DNA from: Thermovorax subterraneus
GTDB lineage: Bacteria; Bacillota; Thermosediminibacteria; Thermosediminibacterales; Thermosediminibacteraceae
DNA: 48,256 bases
Assembly: GCA_021608145.1 (NCBI GenBank)
Contig: JAKIHM010000020.1
Coordinates: 1 to 48,256 of the forward strand
Direction of reading: 5' to 3'
Shown: piece by piece, positions 9,330-17,029 of the stretch
Position numbering within the stretch: position 1 is the first letter of the stretch
How the letters are laid out: every line of letters starts with the position of its first letter
Made by a program: the position numbers and the translations under genes
Notes under the pieces: generated by a model
Seen by the model: only the letters and a program-made list of their open reading frames with translations
Databases searched by the model: none
What the model was told of the DNA's origin: nothing

Positions 9330-9358
9330 TTATTCTATGTGTCTGGAGAAATTCCTGT
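9330..9358 (-). promoter_or_regulatory. Sigma-H promoter of spoVS
   Basis: On the minus strand ACAGGAATT (9358-9350), an 11-nt spacer and ATAGAATAA (9338-9330) fit the sigma-H consensus RnAGGAwww-N11/12-RnnGAATww at every constrained position. The predicted start is near 9322, about 30 nt before the ATG. spoVS is a sigma-H gene in B. subtilis, so the match and the gene identity support each other. Confidence 0.8.
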
Positions 9359-9379
9359 TTAATTTAACAATAATTTTTA

Positions 9380-10156
9380 TTATTTAATAATTAATCTTTG
9401 TATTTTCATTGCAAGACCAGTTGCTACATCAATTTCTACGACAATAGCATTAAGCTGAGGAGCGCCTTTTGCTACTTCAAATCTTGTCGGCATTTGAGTT
9501 AAGAATTTCCTTATAACAGGCTCTCTTTCGATGCCCAGAATACCATCGTAAGCCCCTGTCATTCCCACATCAGTAATATAAGCTGTTCCTTTGGGAAGTA
9601 TCCGCTCGTCAGCAGTCTGTACATGAGTATGAGTTCCAGCTACTAACGAAACCCTGCCGTCCAAATACCAGCCGAGCGCCTGCTTTTCTGAAGTAGCTTC
9701 TGCATGAAAGTCGACTACAACTATATTAGTAAATTTTTTTAGCTTCTCAAGCTCTTTGTCAGCTGTTCTGAAAGGACAATCCATATCTGGCATAAAAACT
9801 CGACCTGATATATTTAAAATTCCTATTTTTAAATTCCCATCTAATTCTATTATTTGTGAACCCCTGCCTGGAGTACCTGGAGGATAGTTGGCCGGACGCA
9901 CCATTCTAAATTCTTCTTCTATAAAATCAAAAATTTCTTTATTGTCCCATACGTGATTACCCATAGTAAGAAAATCAATGCCATAGGAAAAGAGTTCTTC
10001 TGCTATCTTTTTCGTTATACCATTGCCTCCGGCGGCATTCTCGGCGTTAGCAATCACAAAATCGACACTGTATTTACATTTTAATTCAGGCAAAACTTCT
10101 TTTATTATCTTTCGACCGGGTCTTCCTACTACATCTCCAATAAACATTATGTTCAA
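9380..10156 (-). CDS. ymdB: YmdB/TIGR00282 family metallophosphoesterase
   Basis: A 258-residue calcineurin-like phosphoesterase of the YmdB family, a 2',3'-cyclic-nucleotide phosphodiesterase that in Bacillus affects biofilm formation and is encoded next to RNase Y. Motifs are FIGDVVGRPGR, NAENAAGGNG, TMGNHVWDN, DFHAEATSEK, GTHTHVQTAD and ITDVGMTGAYD. I chose TTG at 10156: AAGGAG lies 8 nt upstream, and the N-terminus LNIMFIGDVVG then lines up with family members. The GTG at 10165 would overlap that ribosome site. The gene follows rny after a terminator, keeping the Bacillus gene order. Confidence 0.93.
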   Translation of the reverse strand: MNIMFIGDVVGRPGRKIIKEVLPELKCKYSVDFVIANAENAAGGNGITKKIAEELFSYGIDFLTMGNHVWDNKEIFDFIEEEFRMVRPANYPPGTPGRGSQIIELDGNLKIGILNISGRVFMPDMDCPFRTADKELEKLKKFTNIVVVDFHAEATSEKQALGWYLDGRVSLVAGTHTHVQTADERILPKGTAYITDVGMTGAYDGILGIEREPVIRKFLTQMPTRFEVAKGAPQLNAIVVEIDVATGLAMKIQRLIIK

Positions 10157-10185
10157 TGTTTTCACTCCTTGCTTTATATATTTGC

Positions 10186-10215
10186 AAAAAAAGTGCGCAA
10201 AACATGCGCACTTTT
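10186..10215 (-). terminator. Intrinsic terminator after RNase Y gene
   Basis: An 11-bp stem AAAAGTGCGCA/TGCGCACTTTT (10189-10215, loop of 5) overlaps the rny stop. On the minus transcript it is followed by a run of seven U, a good rho-independent terminator between rny and ymdB. Confidence 0.85.
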
Positions 10216-11746
10216 ATTTTGCGTACTCGGTCGCTCTAGTTTCCCTTATTACATTTACCTTAATTTGTCCTGGATATTCAAGTTCCTCTTCCACTTTTTT
10301 TGCGATGTTTCTTGCAAGTTCTATGGCCCCTAAGTCGTCTACTTCGTCTGGTTTTACCATTATTCTAATTTCACGACCAGCCTGTATGGCGTAAGCTTTT
10401 TCTACCCCTTTAAAGGAATTGGCAATTTCCTCTAGTTTCTCAAGTCTTTTAATATAAGCTTCTAACGTTTCACGTCGTGCGCCAGGCCTTGCAGCTGAAA
10501 TTGCATCTGCCGCTTGTACTAAAATAGCCTCGATTGTTGTAGGTTCAACATCATTGTGATGTGCAGCAATGGCATTTACTACTTCTGGTGGTTCACCGTA
10601 TTTTTTAGCAAGTTCTGCTCCTACCAATGCATGAGGACCTTCCATATCCTGGTCTACGCTCTTTCCTATATCATGCAATAAGCCTGCACGTTTTGTAAGC
10701 TGAACATCTACTCCTAATTCTGCAGCCATTGTTGCAGCTAAATGGGCAACTTCTATAGAGTGTTGGAGTACATTTTGTCCGTAACTGGTTCTGAATTTGA
10801 GCTTGCCGAGATAGCGAATAAGGTCGCTGTGAAGGCCATGAATGCCCACATCGAAGGTTGCCTTTTCCCCTTCTTCGCGTATAATATTTTCAATTTCTTT
10901 TTGGGCCTTTTCAACCATTTCTTCTATTCTCGCTGGATGGATTCTACCGTCTATTATTAACTTTTCAAGGGCAATTTTTGCTATTTGTCGCTTGATTGGA
11001 TCAAAGGCAGAAAGGATGACGGCTTCGGGGGTGTCATCGATAATCAAATCCACCCCTGTTAATGTTTCGAGGGCCCTTATATTTCTGCCTTCTCGTCCAA
11101 TTATTCTACCCTTCATTTCATCATTGGGAAGGGTTACTACAGAAACTGTAGTTTCAGCCACATAATCGGCAGCGCATTTTTGAATAGCGTAAGAAATTAT
11201 TTCCTTTGCCCTCTTTTGGGCTTCTTCCCTAGCTTGCGTTTCAATTTCTTTAATCAACATTGCTGCTTCGTGACGGACTTCTTCTTTTATTTTGTTTAAC
11301 AGGTAATCTTTTGCTTCCTCAGAGGTCATACCTGAAATTCGCTCAAGTTCTGTCAAATGCTTTTTATGAAGTTCGTTAGCTTGTTCAAAAAGCTTGTTTA
11401 CCTCAATTTCTTTTTTAGCTATAGCATCCTCTTTCTTTTCTAACATTTCCGCTTTTCTTTCTAAAGCCTCTTCCTTCTGAAAAAGGCGTCTTTCCGATCG
11501 TTGAAGTTCATTACGCCTTTCTTTTAATTCTCTTTCAAAATCGTTCTTTAACTTTAAAATTTCTTCCTTTGCTTCAACAATCGCTTCCCGCTTAATTGAC
11601 TCTGCTTTTTCCTGAGCTTCTTTTAAAATTTTTTCTGCTTCTTCTTCTGCTGATGCAATTTTAGCTTCAGCAATGTATTTTCGAAGGAAGTATCCGATGA
11701 ATAAGGATAATAATCCGGAGATAGCTGCATATATTAGTGTATTGAT
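10214..11746 (-). CDS. rny: Ribonuclease Y, apparently with an AUC start codon
   Basis: RNase Y is the membrane-anchored endoribonuclease that initiates mRNA decay in Firmicutes. The KH domain [21 protein letters not shown] is followed by the HD motif [15 protein letters not shown]...[10 protein letters not shown], and the chain ends [12 protein letters not shown]. The first canonical start in frame (ATG 11446) would remove the membrane helix and about 100 residues of coiled coil. Reading frame and homology continue upstream through [20 protein letters not shown] to an AUC codon at 11746, placed 9 nt after AGGAGG. The in-frame stop TAA is just beyond, at 11762-11764, and there is no ATG/GTG/TTG between. 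From AUC the protein is 510 residues, close to the usual 510-520. Confidence 0.9.
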   Translation of the reverse strand: MNTLIYAAISGLLSLFIGYFLRKYIAEAKIASAEEEAEKILKEAQEKAESIKREAIVEAKEEILKLKNDFERELKERRNELQRSERRLFQKEEALERKAEMLEKKEDAIAKKEIEVNKLFEQANELHKKHLTELERISGMTSEEAKDYLLNKIKEEVRHEAAMLIKEIETQAREEAQKRAKEIISYAIQKCAADYVAETTVSVVTLPNDEMKGRIIGREGRNIRALETLTGVDLIIDDTPEAVILSAFDPIKRQIAKIALEKLIIDGRIHPARIEEMVEKAQKEIENIIREEGEKATFDVGIHGLHSDLIRYLGKLKFRTSYGQNVLQHSIEVAHLAATMAAELGVDVQLTKRAGLLHDIGKSVDQDMEGPHALVGAELAKKYGEPPEVVNAIAAHHNDVEPTTIEAILVQAADAISAARPGARRETLEAYIKRLEKLEEIANSFKGVEKAYAIQAGREIRIMVKPDEVDDLGAIELARNIAKKVEEELEYPGQIKVNVIRETRATEYAK

Positions 11747-11763
11747 ACCTATCCACCTCCTTT

Positions 11764-11904
11764 AAAAAGTATCCCAGATATTCTAGACATAAAACAAAAA
11801 ACCGAGGGGAACTCGGTTTCACGTAGGGTAGTGCTCTAAATTTAATTTATTTAGCGCCCCCAAACCTCCCAAGTTAGCTGTGAATTAATGTATGAAGCTT
11901 CCTA
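11764..11904 (-). ncRNA. Structured 5' leader of rny with attenuator-like hairpins (family not recognised)
   Basis: From a predicted start near 11904 the leader contains three elements. The first is AACUUGG (11875-11869). The second is a 9-nt-arm hairpin GCGCUAAAU/AUUUAGAGC (11857-11849 and 11841-11833, one mismatch). The third is an intrinsic terminator (11819-11799 plus U-rich tail). AACUUGG can pair over 7 bp, including one G-U, with CCGAGUU (11816-11810), which forms part of the terminator. That is an antiterminator arrangement. The terminator ends about 45 nt before the start codon. I do not recognise a known riboswitch, and it could instead be a separate small RNA of about 110 nt. Confidence 0.55.
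11791..11819 (-). terminator. Intrinsic terminator / attenuator in the rny leader
   Basis: Stem AAACCGAG/CTCGGTTT (8 bp, loop of 5) at 11799-11819. It is followed on the minus transcript by UUUUUUGUUUU. It lies downstream of the rny promoter and can also stop read-through from the recA-mre11-rad50 operon. Confidence 0.8.
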
Positions 11905-11910
11905 AAATCT

Positions 11911-11939
11911 ATTTTATACCTTTTGTATATTACTGTCAA
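11911..11939 (-). promoter_or_regulatory. Sigma-A promoter of rny
   Basis: Perfect -35 TTGACA (11939-11934), 17-nt spacer, -10 TAAAAT (11916-11911). It sits between the rad50C stop and the rny leader, so RNase Y has its own promoter. Confidence 0.75.
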
Positions 11940-11976
11940 GCACAAGCCAGCCTTTCCAATTATTGCTTGAATCTTT

Positions 11977-12651
11977 TTATACATTTTCATTAGAACTGCA
12001 AACTGTTACGACACTTTCTCCGTCTTTTAATTCGACTTTGTAGGCTAAGTCAGCAATTTCGCTCAAAAATTGGTTATGAGTAACCATTATTATCTGTCTT
12101 TTGAAAACTTTGCTAATCTGTTTTAAAAAATATGCAACGTTAGCTATATATTCACTGCTTACGTGTTTTGCCGGTTCGTCAAGGATGATGGGGCCATCTA
12201 CATAGGTGTTGCTACACTGTATTATTGCAATTCTTAAAGCTAAAGAAATTACATCTACGATTCCACCGCCTCGTGCATCTTGCGGTTTTGTTATTACGCG
12301 GGTATCTCCATAAGATGAAACAACGTAAAATTCAGCTTCTGGTCTTCCCCGAACTTCACTGAGTTCTATTTTAAATTCTATATCTTCTCCAAAAATGAAT
12401 TGCAAACAGCGCGTTACCAACATTTCGATTTGTTGCTTTGCCTGTTCTCGAGCGTAATCAGAAGTCTTTTGGAGTAAAATCCTCACCTTTTCTAGTAAAT
12501 CGATTTCTTCTTTTAACCTTTCAAGCTGTCTTATTTTATTAGCCTTTTCTTCCTCCAAACTGTCCTTTATGCTTTTCCTTGCCGTGTAGTCCAGTATAAG
12601 TTTTTGGGTTCCACTTTCTATTCTTTCGATTAATTCTTCCATTCCCTCCAT
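11977..12651 (-). CDS. SbcC/Rad50-like ATPase, C-terminal half (Walker B)
   Basis: A 224-residue protein whose first ~85 residues are coiled coil and whose remainder is the C-terminal ATPase lobe of an SMC/Rad50 protein. GRPEAEFYVVSSYGD precedes the signature-like GGGIVDVISLALRIA (about 128-142). Walker B is PIILDEP with Asp158-Glu159, and the switch His is in VTHN (His192). There is no Walker A; that is in the gene two positions upstream. ATG 12651 is chosen because AGGAG lies 8 nt before it, while GTG 12660 abuts the same site. The signature motif lacks the usual LSGGE, having ARGGG instead. It should work with the neighbouring N-half and Mre11-like nuclease. Confidence 0.8.
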   Translation of the reverse strand: MEGMEELIERIESGTQKLILDYTARKSIKDSLEEEKANKIRQLERLKEEIDLLEKVRILLQKTSDYAREQAKQQIEMLVTRCLQFIFGEDIEFKIELSEVRGRPEAEFYVVSSYGDTRVITKPQDARGGGIVDVISLALRIAIIQCSNTYVDGPIILDEPAKHVSSEYIANVAYFLKQISKVFKRQIIMVTHNQFLSEIADLAYKVELKDGESVVTVCSSNENV

Positions 12652-12662
12652 GGTAGCCACTC

Positions 12663-12905
12663 CTATAATTCGTCAGGGAGTAATTTCTTGGCTTTTTCTA
12701 TCAGAGAATTGATTTCCCGGCTCAGATTTTCTATTTCTGTATCTAAATTTTCTGGTTTAACGTTCAGTTTATCAAGCTCATCTAATATCTGCTGTCTTTG
12801 CTTTAGGAGTTCTTCAAGGCGGGCTTCGGCCCTATATCTCATTGCCTTGGCTTTGTCTATTTTTGTTTTTAATTCCTGGATTTCCTTTTCGGGATCTACG
12901 TTCAT
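12663..12905 (-). CDS. Small coiled-coil protein between the two Rad50-like halves
   Basis: An 80-residue, almost wholly helical and charged protein (KEIQELKTKIDKAKAMRYRA, EARLEELLKQRQQILDELDK, then a second helix TEIENLSREINSLIEKAKKL). It looks like two coiled-coil segments joined by a short turn near NVKPEN. It starts at ATG 12905 with GGGGGA 6 nt upstream, and spacing to its neighbours is only 3 and 11 nt. Its own ribosome site argues against it being debris from a broken gene. Its place in the operon suggests it supplies part of the arm of the Rad50-like complex. That function is inference. Confidence 0.65.
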   Translation of the reverse strand: MNVDPEKEIQELKTKIDKAKAMRYRAEARLEELLKQRQQILDELDKLNVKPENLDTEIENLSREINSLIEKAKKLLPDEL

Positions 12906-12908
12906 TGA

Positions 12909-14360
12909 TCATCCCCCGCTTTTTAATATTTCGGCTGCTATCTGCTCAGCTCTAGCATCATCTATGGAATTCATACAAGTGGGGCACTTTGAAAGTTTTC
13001 GTAGAAGTTCAGCATATTTTGATGCGAGTGATGTTAGGTCTTTATTATTTTGCATGATAAAAGCCTGCCCTTTAGTGATGGAAGTTTCGATTTCGTTTAA
13101 AGCATGCTTATATGAAATAAGACTGGATAGTTTTTGATTCAATGAACTTGCTTCATTTATGAAGTCATCGAGCTTTTCAATAGATTTAAATTTTTCCAGT
13201 TCAAGATTTAATCGGTTTATTTGGCTCTCTACTTTGCTTTTCATTTCTTTCGCCTTTTTTAGTTCGGAGAGTTTTTCGCAGCTTCTCTCTAATTGATTGA
13301 CTAACGAAACTGTGTGATTTAAATCCCTGGTTTTTTCCAAGACTTTTTTAAATGTCGATATTTCACCGTCCATTTTTACGATAATTTCTTTTGCTGCTAG
13401 CAATTTTTTCAACCGAAGATAAAACTCGTAAGCCTGATTGTGGTAAGAGGAGGCTTCTTCTAACTTTTCGGTTTTTTCGATGTTGCTTTGTTCCTTATTT
13501 ATCTCGTTTTCAATAGATTTTAACCTTAGCTTACAATCGATGAGATTGGTTTTTACCTTCATAGCGAAATCGATCTTTTCCACAAGGAATTCTGCTTGCG
13601 AAACAGTTTCTAGTTTTTTCAATGTGGCTTGCAAAGTTTTTATTTCGGCGTTGCACGAAGAAAAAATGTCTTTTATGGTTGTTAATTTTTTATATAACAG
13701 ATTTTTTTCTCTTAGTTCTTTAACGATACTTTGGAGCGTATCTATTTTCTGTTTCAGTAAAGGTAGGTCCTCGTATTCTTTCAGTTTTAAATTTATTTCT
13801 TCTATCTCACTTTTAATCGTTTTGCTCTGGTGTTCGGCATTCGATAGGTCGTTGATTGTTAATCTTTGAGCGGCATCTATAATATGAATTCCTATAAGCC
13901 TGCCGAGCACTCTAGCTCTTACACCGGCATTTTCCGATAACAAAAAAGGACCGTCTAGTTGTTCGGCTAAATTAACAGTGCAGGTCGAATCTTTATCCAA
14001 GTATATTTTAGGTATACCGTGAGCTTTAGTAATTTCTACCGGAACCACATTTCCAAAACCTTCAAATATTTGTTTTTTGCCATTTTTTATTAATATATAT
14101 CTATTCTTATTGTTTGTTCTTTCCCTTGTTATAACCGTTCCGTCATCCATTTCGAGCGTTACGCGACATAAATTGCTACCCACAGATATAAAGTCTGTAC
14201 CACGCGGTTCGTTATACAAAACCCATTTGAGAGCCCTTATTATGGCGCTCTTTCCCTGATCAGTAGGACCTAATATCACTGTTAAACCTTCGTCAAAAGT
14301 AATTTCTGTATTTTTATGGGATTGGAAGTTATTAATTTTAAGTTTTTTTATAAAACCCAA
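12909..14360 (-). CDS. SbcC/Rad50-like ATPase, N-terminal half (Walker A, coiled coil, zinc-hook CxxC)
   Basis: A 483-residue protein beginning MGFIKKLKINNFQSHKNTEI with Walker A GPTDQGKSA at 31-39, typical of SbcC/Rad50/RecF-type ATPases. A long coiled coil runs from about 165 to 450, and CPTC (459-462) near the C-terminus resembles the Rad50 zinc hook. The chain stops about 20 residues after the hook, so the returning arm and Walker B must come from the next genes. TTG 14360 has GAGGTG 7 nt upstream, overlapping the stop of the nuclease gene. Likely function is DNA end processing with the Mre11-like protein. A phage gp46-like origin is possible. Confidence 0.8.
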   Translation of the reverse strand: MGFIKKLKINNFQSHKNTEITFDEGLTVILGPTDQGKSAIIRALKWVLYNEPRGTDFISVGSNLCRVTLEMDDGTVITRERTNNKNRYILIKNGKKQIFEGFGNVVPVEITKAHGIPKIYLDKDSTCTVNLAEQLDGPFLLSENAGVRARVLGRLIGIHIIDAAQRLTINDLSNAEHQSKTIKSEIEEINLKLKEYEDLPLLKQKIDTLQSIVKELREKNLLYKKLTTIKDIFSSCNAEIKTLQATLKKLETVSQAEFLVEKIDFAMKVKTNLIDCKLRLKSIENEINKEQSNIEKTEKLEEASSYHNQAYEFYLRLKKLLAAKEIIVKMDGEISTFKKVLEKTRDLNHTVSLVNQLERSCEKLSELKKAKEMKSKVESQINRLNLELEKFKSIEKLDDFINEASSLNQKLSSLISYKHALNEIETSITKGQAFIMQNNKDLTSLASKYAELLRKLSKCPTCMNSIDDARAEQIAAEILKSGG

Positions 14361-15368
14361 TTAGCTCACCTCGTAAATGTCACTGCCATCTTTTTGCGAA
14401 AGCATCTCTTGGGCTTTCCCTATTCTGCACAGAGCTTCTTTAACTATTCTGGCGTCCATATTTTGTTTTTTTGCCAACTGTTCCACAATAGCAGTAATGT
14501 TTGTAAAATTGTATTCGCCGGTAGAATTTATAACTTGGACAAACTCCGCTAGCTTTTGTTCCCTGAAAGAATTTTCTTCCAGTTTTTTTCGATCAAAAAC
14601 TTCATGTCCCGGGCGAGCGCATTTTAAAATTCTCTGTTGTACCTCGATCCCATCTTTTGTGACGTTTAACAAAATTGCCGCCGGTATTCGCATCAGTTCG
14701 GACAGGGTGCCATCGATACGTGCAATACTCCCCGGGTTTATAAAATATTTGTTTTCAATGTTTATGATGCCGAATCCTGCGTGATAGTGGCCGCTTAGTG
14801 TTACGTCGGCTTCCGTTGCCAAAATATCTTCTATCAGCGTATGAGAAACCCCGGGGATAAATGGTTTATCGAGAAGCATTCCGTGAACTAAGTGTATTGC
14901 GAAATCAACACCTTCATCTTTTTTGATACAATAGGCGAGCCTTTGATTTTCTGAATCTATTCCATAAAAAAAGTGTTGTCCTGTCAGTTGAATTTTGATT
15001 CCTCTATCGTTGAAAAATATTTTTTCGCCGGGATTTATCAGTTTAATAATACCAGCAGAATCCAGAATACCTAACATAGTGCGGCTTATCGTAGAAGGGT
15101 TTTGCCCGTAGATATCATGATTGCCCGCTATAGCATATAAGGGTGGCTTTAGGTCTTTCATTAAAACTACAAAATCCCTTACTAAAGATGGCGATACGTC
15201 TGGTCTGTCGAAAATGTCGCCTCCATGGAGTACTATATCTACGTTTTCCTCGTGAGCTATATTAATCAATTCACGTATTTTTTCTCGCAGAGTTTCATAA
15301 AAATTATCTGTTCGGCTTTGAGGGCCAGTACCTCTTATGTGAGTATCGGTAAAAAACAAGAAACGCAT
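14361..15368 (-). CDS. Mre11/SbcD-like metallophosphoesterase (DNA exonuclease)
   Basis: A calcineurin-like nuclease of about 335 residues. It has the metal-binding series FFTDTHIRG, LHGGDIFDRPD, AIAGNHDIYG, VHGM and SGHYHAGFG in the order seen in Mre11/SbcD. A C-terminal region of about 100 residues ends in helices that could contact the ATPase. ATG 15368 (MRFLFFTDTH) is preferred: AAGGG lies 10 nt upstream, and the next upstream start would run 25 nt into recA. It begins 2 nt after recA's stop and is followed directly by the Rad50-like N-half, the same pairing as sbcD-sbcC. Function in repair is inferred from family and neighbours. Confidence 0.85.
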   Translation of the reverse strand: MRFLFFTDTHIRGTGPQSRTDNFYETLREKIRELINIAHEENVDIVLHGGDIFDRPDVSPSLVRDFVVLMKDLKPPLYAIAGNHDIYGQNPSTISRTMLGILDSAGIIKLINPGEKIFFNDRGIKIQLTGQHFFYGIDSENQRLAYCIKKDEGVDFAIHLVHGMLLDKPFIPGVSHTLIEDILATEADVTLSGHYHAGFGIINIENKYFINPGSIARIDGTLSELMRIPAAILLNVTKDGIEVQQRILKCARPGHEVFDRKKLEENSFREQKLAEFVQVINSTGEYNFTNITAIVEQLAKKQNMDARIVKEALCRIGKAQEMLSQKDGSDIYEVS

Positions 15369-15369
15369 A

Positions 15370-16404
15370 TCATGATGTCCCTTCTTTACTGTCATCTGCT
15401 TTGGTGGTATCAGGTTTTATGAGATTATATTTTTCCTTTACTTTGAGTTCTATGGCATTCAAAAGTTCAGGGTGTTCCTTTAAATACTGCTTGGCGTTTT
15501 CGCGCCCTTGTCCGATACGTTCCTTTTCATAAGAATACCAGGCGCCGCTTTTTTGTATTATGCCGGCTTCGGTGGCAAAATCTAAAACACAACCTTCCCT
15601 TGATATTCCTTCCCCGTGCATTATATCGAATTCGGCACTTTTAAAGGGCGGAGCAACTTTATTTTTTACAATCTTTACTGAAGCTCTGCTGCCTATAACT
15701 TCCTCGCCTTCCTTGATAACGCTGATTTTTCGTACTTCCATCCGCACCGAGGCGTAAAATTTCAACGCTCTTCCTCCCGGCGTGGTTTCTGGATTACCGA
15801 ACATGACTCCCACTTTTTCTCTAAGCTGGTTGATAAATATTGCTACCGTTTTTGACTTACTGATGGAACCTGCTAGTTTCCTCAAGGCCTGTGACATCAA
15901 CCTGGCTTGTAATCCTACGTGGGCTTCGCCCATTTCGCCTTCCAGTTCTGCTTTTGGTACTAAAGCGGCGACAGAGTCTATTACAATCACGTCCACGGCA
16001 CCGCTTCTTACCAGGGCTTCGGCTATTTCCAAAGCCTGCTCTCCTGTGTCCGGCTGGGAAATAAGGAGATTATCCGTATCGACTCCCAATTTGCGAGCAT
16101 AGGCCGGATCTAATGCGTGTTCCGCGTCTATAAATGCTGCTGTTCCACCGGCTTTTTGCGCTTCGGCAATGATATGTAATGCCACAGTGGTTTTTCCCGA
16201 GGATTCCGGCCCAAATATCTCGATGATTCTTCCCCTAGGTACACCCCCCACTCCCAGGGCAATGTCCAAAGAAAGCGCACCGGTAGGTATGACCTCGACG
16301 CTGAATTTAGACTGGGCCTCGCCCAACCTCATTATGGACCCTTTTCCGAATTGCCGTTCAATCTGGGCCAAAGCCATTTCCAATGCTTTTTGTTTTTCCA
16401 ACAA
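15370..16404 (-). CDS. recA: Recombinase RecA
   Basis: A 344-residue RecA, the strand-exchange and LexA co-protease filament protein. Walker A GPESSGKT is at about 65-72. It is followed by [18 protein letters not shown], the Walker [11 protein letters not shown], the L1/L2 regions [20 protein letters not shown] and [23 protein letters not shown] 16404 is chosen because GGAGG lies 8 nt upstream, and [16 protein letters not shown] then matches RecA starts. The upstream ATG at 16425 would put the ribosome site inside the gene. A consensus promoter and a LexA-type operator precede it. It heads the nuclease genes that follow. Confidence 0.98.
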   Translation of the reverse strand: MLEKQKALEMALAQIERQFGKGSIMRLGEAQSKFSVEVIPTGALSLDIALGVGGVPRGRIIEIFGPESSGKTTVALHIIAEAQKAGGTAAFIDAEHALDPAYARKLGVDTDNLLISQPDTGEQALEIAEALVRSGAVDVIVIDSVAALVPKAELEGEMGEAHVGLQARLMSQALRKLAGSISKSKTVAIFINQLREKVGVMFGNPETTPGGRALKFYASVRMEVRKISVIKEGEEVIGSRASVKIVKNKVAPPFKSAEFDIMHGEGISREGCVLDFATEAGIIQKSGAWYSYEKERIGQGRENAKQYLKEHPELLNAIELKVKEKYNLIKPDTTKADDSKEGTS

Positions 16405-16416
16405 AGAAAATCCCTC

Positions 16417-16430
16417 CAAACACATGTTTT
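16417..16430 (-). promoter_or_regulatory. Candidate LexA (SOS) operator of recA
   Basis: AAAACATGTGTTTG on the minus strand matches the Gram-positive LexA box CGAACRNRYGTTYG at all but its first two positions. It begins 7 nt downstream of the recA -10 element, where repressor binding would block transcription. No LexA gene is in the window. Confidence 0.65.
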
Positions 16431-16436
16431 CAACAA

Positions 16437-16465
16437 ATTATATAACAATAAACTTTAAGTGTCAA
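16437..16465 (-). promoter_or_regulatory. Sigma-A promoter of recA
   Basis: TTGACA (16465-16460), a 17-nt spacer and TATAAT (16442-16437), both hexamers perfect. It lies just past the thpR stop at 16469, so recA can be induced separately from the upstream genes. Confidence 0.88.
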
Positions 16466-16468
16466 ACA

Positions 16469-17017
16469 TTACCCTTTCAAGGCGACCTTGTAAATTTCAG
16501 TGTATACCGGTCCGTTTTTAAACAATTGGCTTTTCATGAAATAAACTTCTTTTACTAAAAAAGATGCAGAGAAATCTCTTTTACGCGGGAGAAGAGTTAT
16601 ATCTACACCGGATTTAATTCTCCCTATTGTGAGGTGCGGAGAAAAGGGTTTGGCATCAAAATCAATATTTAAAGATCGCAAGGATTCGTCTATATCGCGT
16701 TTTAAGCTATAAAGTTCCTCGCTTTTTTGTATCCCTATCCAGAATACTTTTGGATTGTTTTCATTTGGGAAAAAACCTGAACCGTACAGGTTCAGCACGA
16801 ATGGACCATGGCGTAAAGATATTTTTTCCAACGCATCACAGACAAGAGGCACTTTGCTTATCGGAAGTTCACCCATGAAGGCCAGAGTTATATGATAATT
16901 TTCTTCGCTAACCCATTTTATACCCCTCATAAATTTTAAGTTATTCACAAATTGGGAAACATAATTTCTGGTAACGGGGTCAAGTTCTATGGAAATAAAA
17001 CATCTTACGGTTTCCAA
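16469..17017 (-). CDS. thpR: RNA 2',3'-cyclic phosphodiesterase (2'-5' RNA ligase family)
   Basis: A 182-residue 2H phosphoesterase. The two HxTx catalytic motifs are HIT at 42-44 (NYHITLAFMGE) and HLT at 128-130 (SPHLTIGRIK). The N-terminal RCFISIEL and the length are typical of ThpR/LigT. Homologues open 2',3'-cyclic phosphates on RNA. TTG 17017 is used, with GAGGAGG 7 nt upstream. It sits between cinA and recA with a 12-nt gap from cinA, an arrangement common in Firmicutes. The physiological substrate is unknown. Confidence 0.92.
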   Translation of the reverse strand: METVRCFISIELDPVTRNYVSQFVNNLKFMRGIKWVSEENYHITLAFMGELPISKVPLVCDALEKISLRHGPFVLNLYGSGFFPNENNPKVFWIGIQKSEELYSLKRDIDESLRSLNIDFDAKPFSPHLTIGRIKSGVDITLLPRKRDFSASFLVKEVYFMKSQLFKNGPVYTEIYKVALKG

Positions 17018-17029
17018 ACTTCGGCCTCC

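Noticed and set aside
12651..12909. The Rad50-like gene as a single ORF broken by frameshifts
   Set aside because: All three pieces have their own starts and ribosome sites with 3-11 nt spacing. No simple base change would join them into one frame with sensible sequence.
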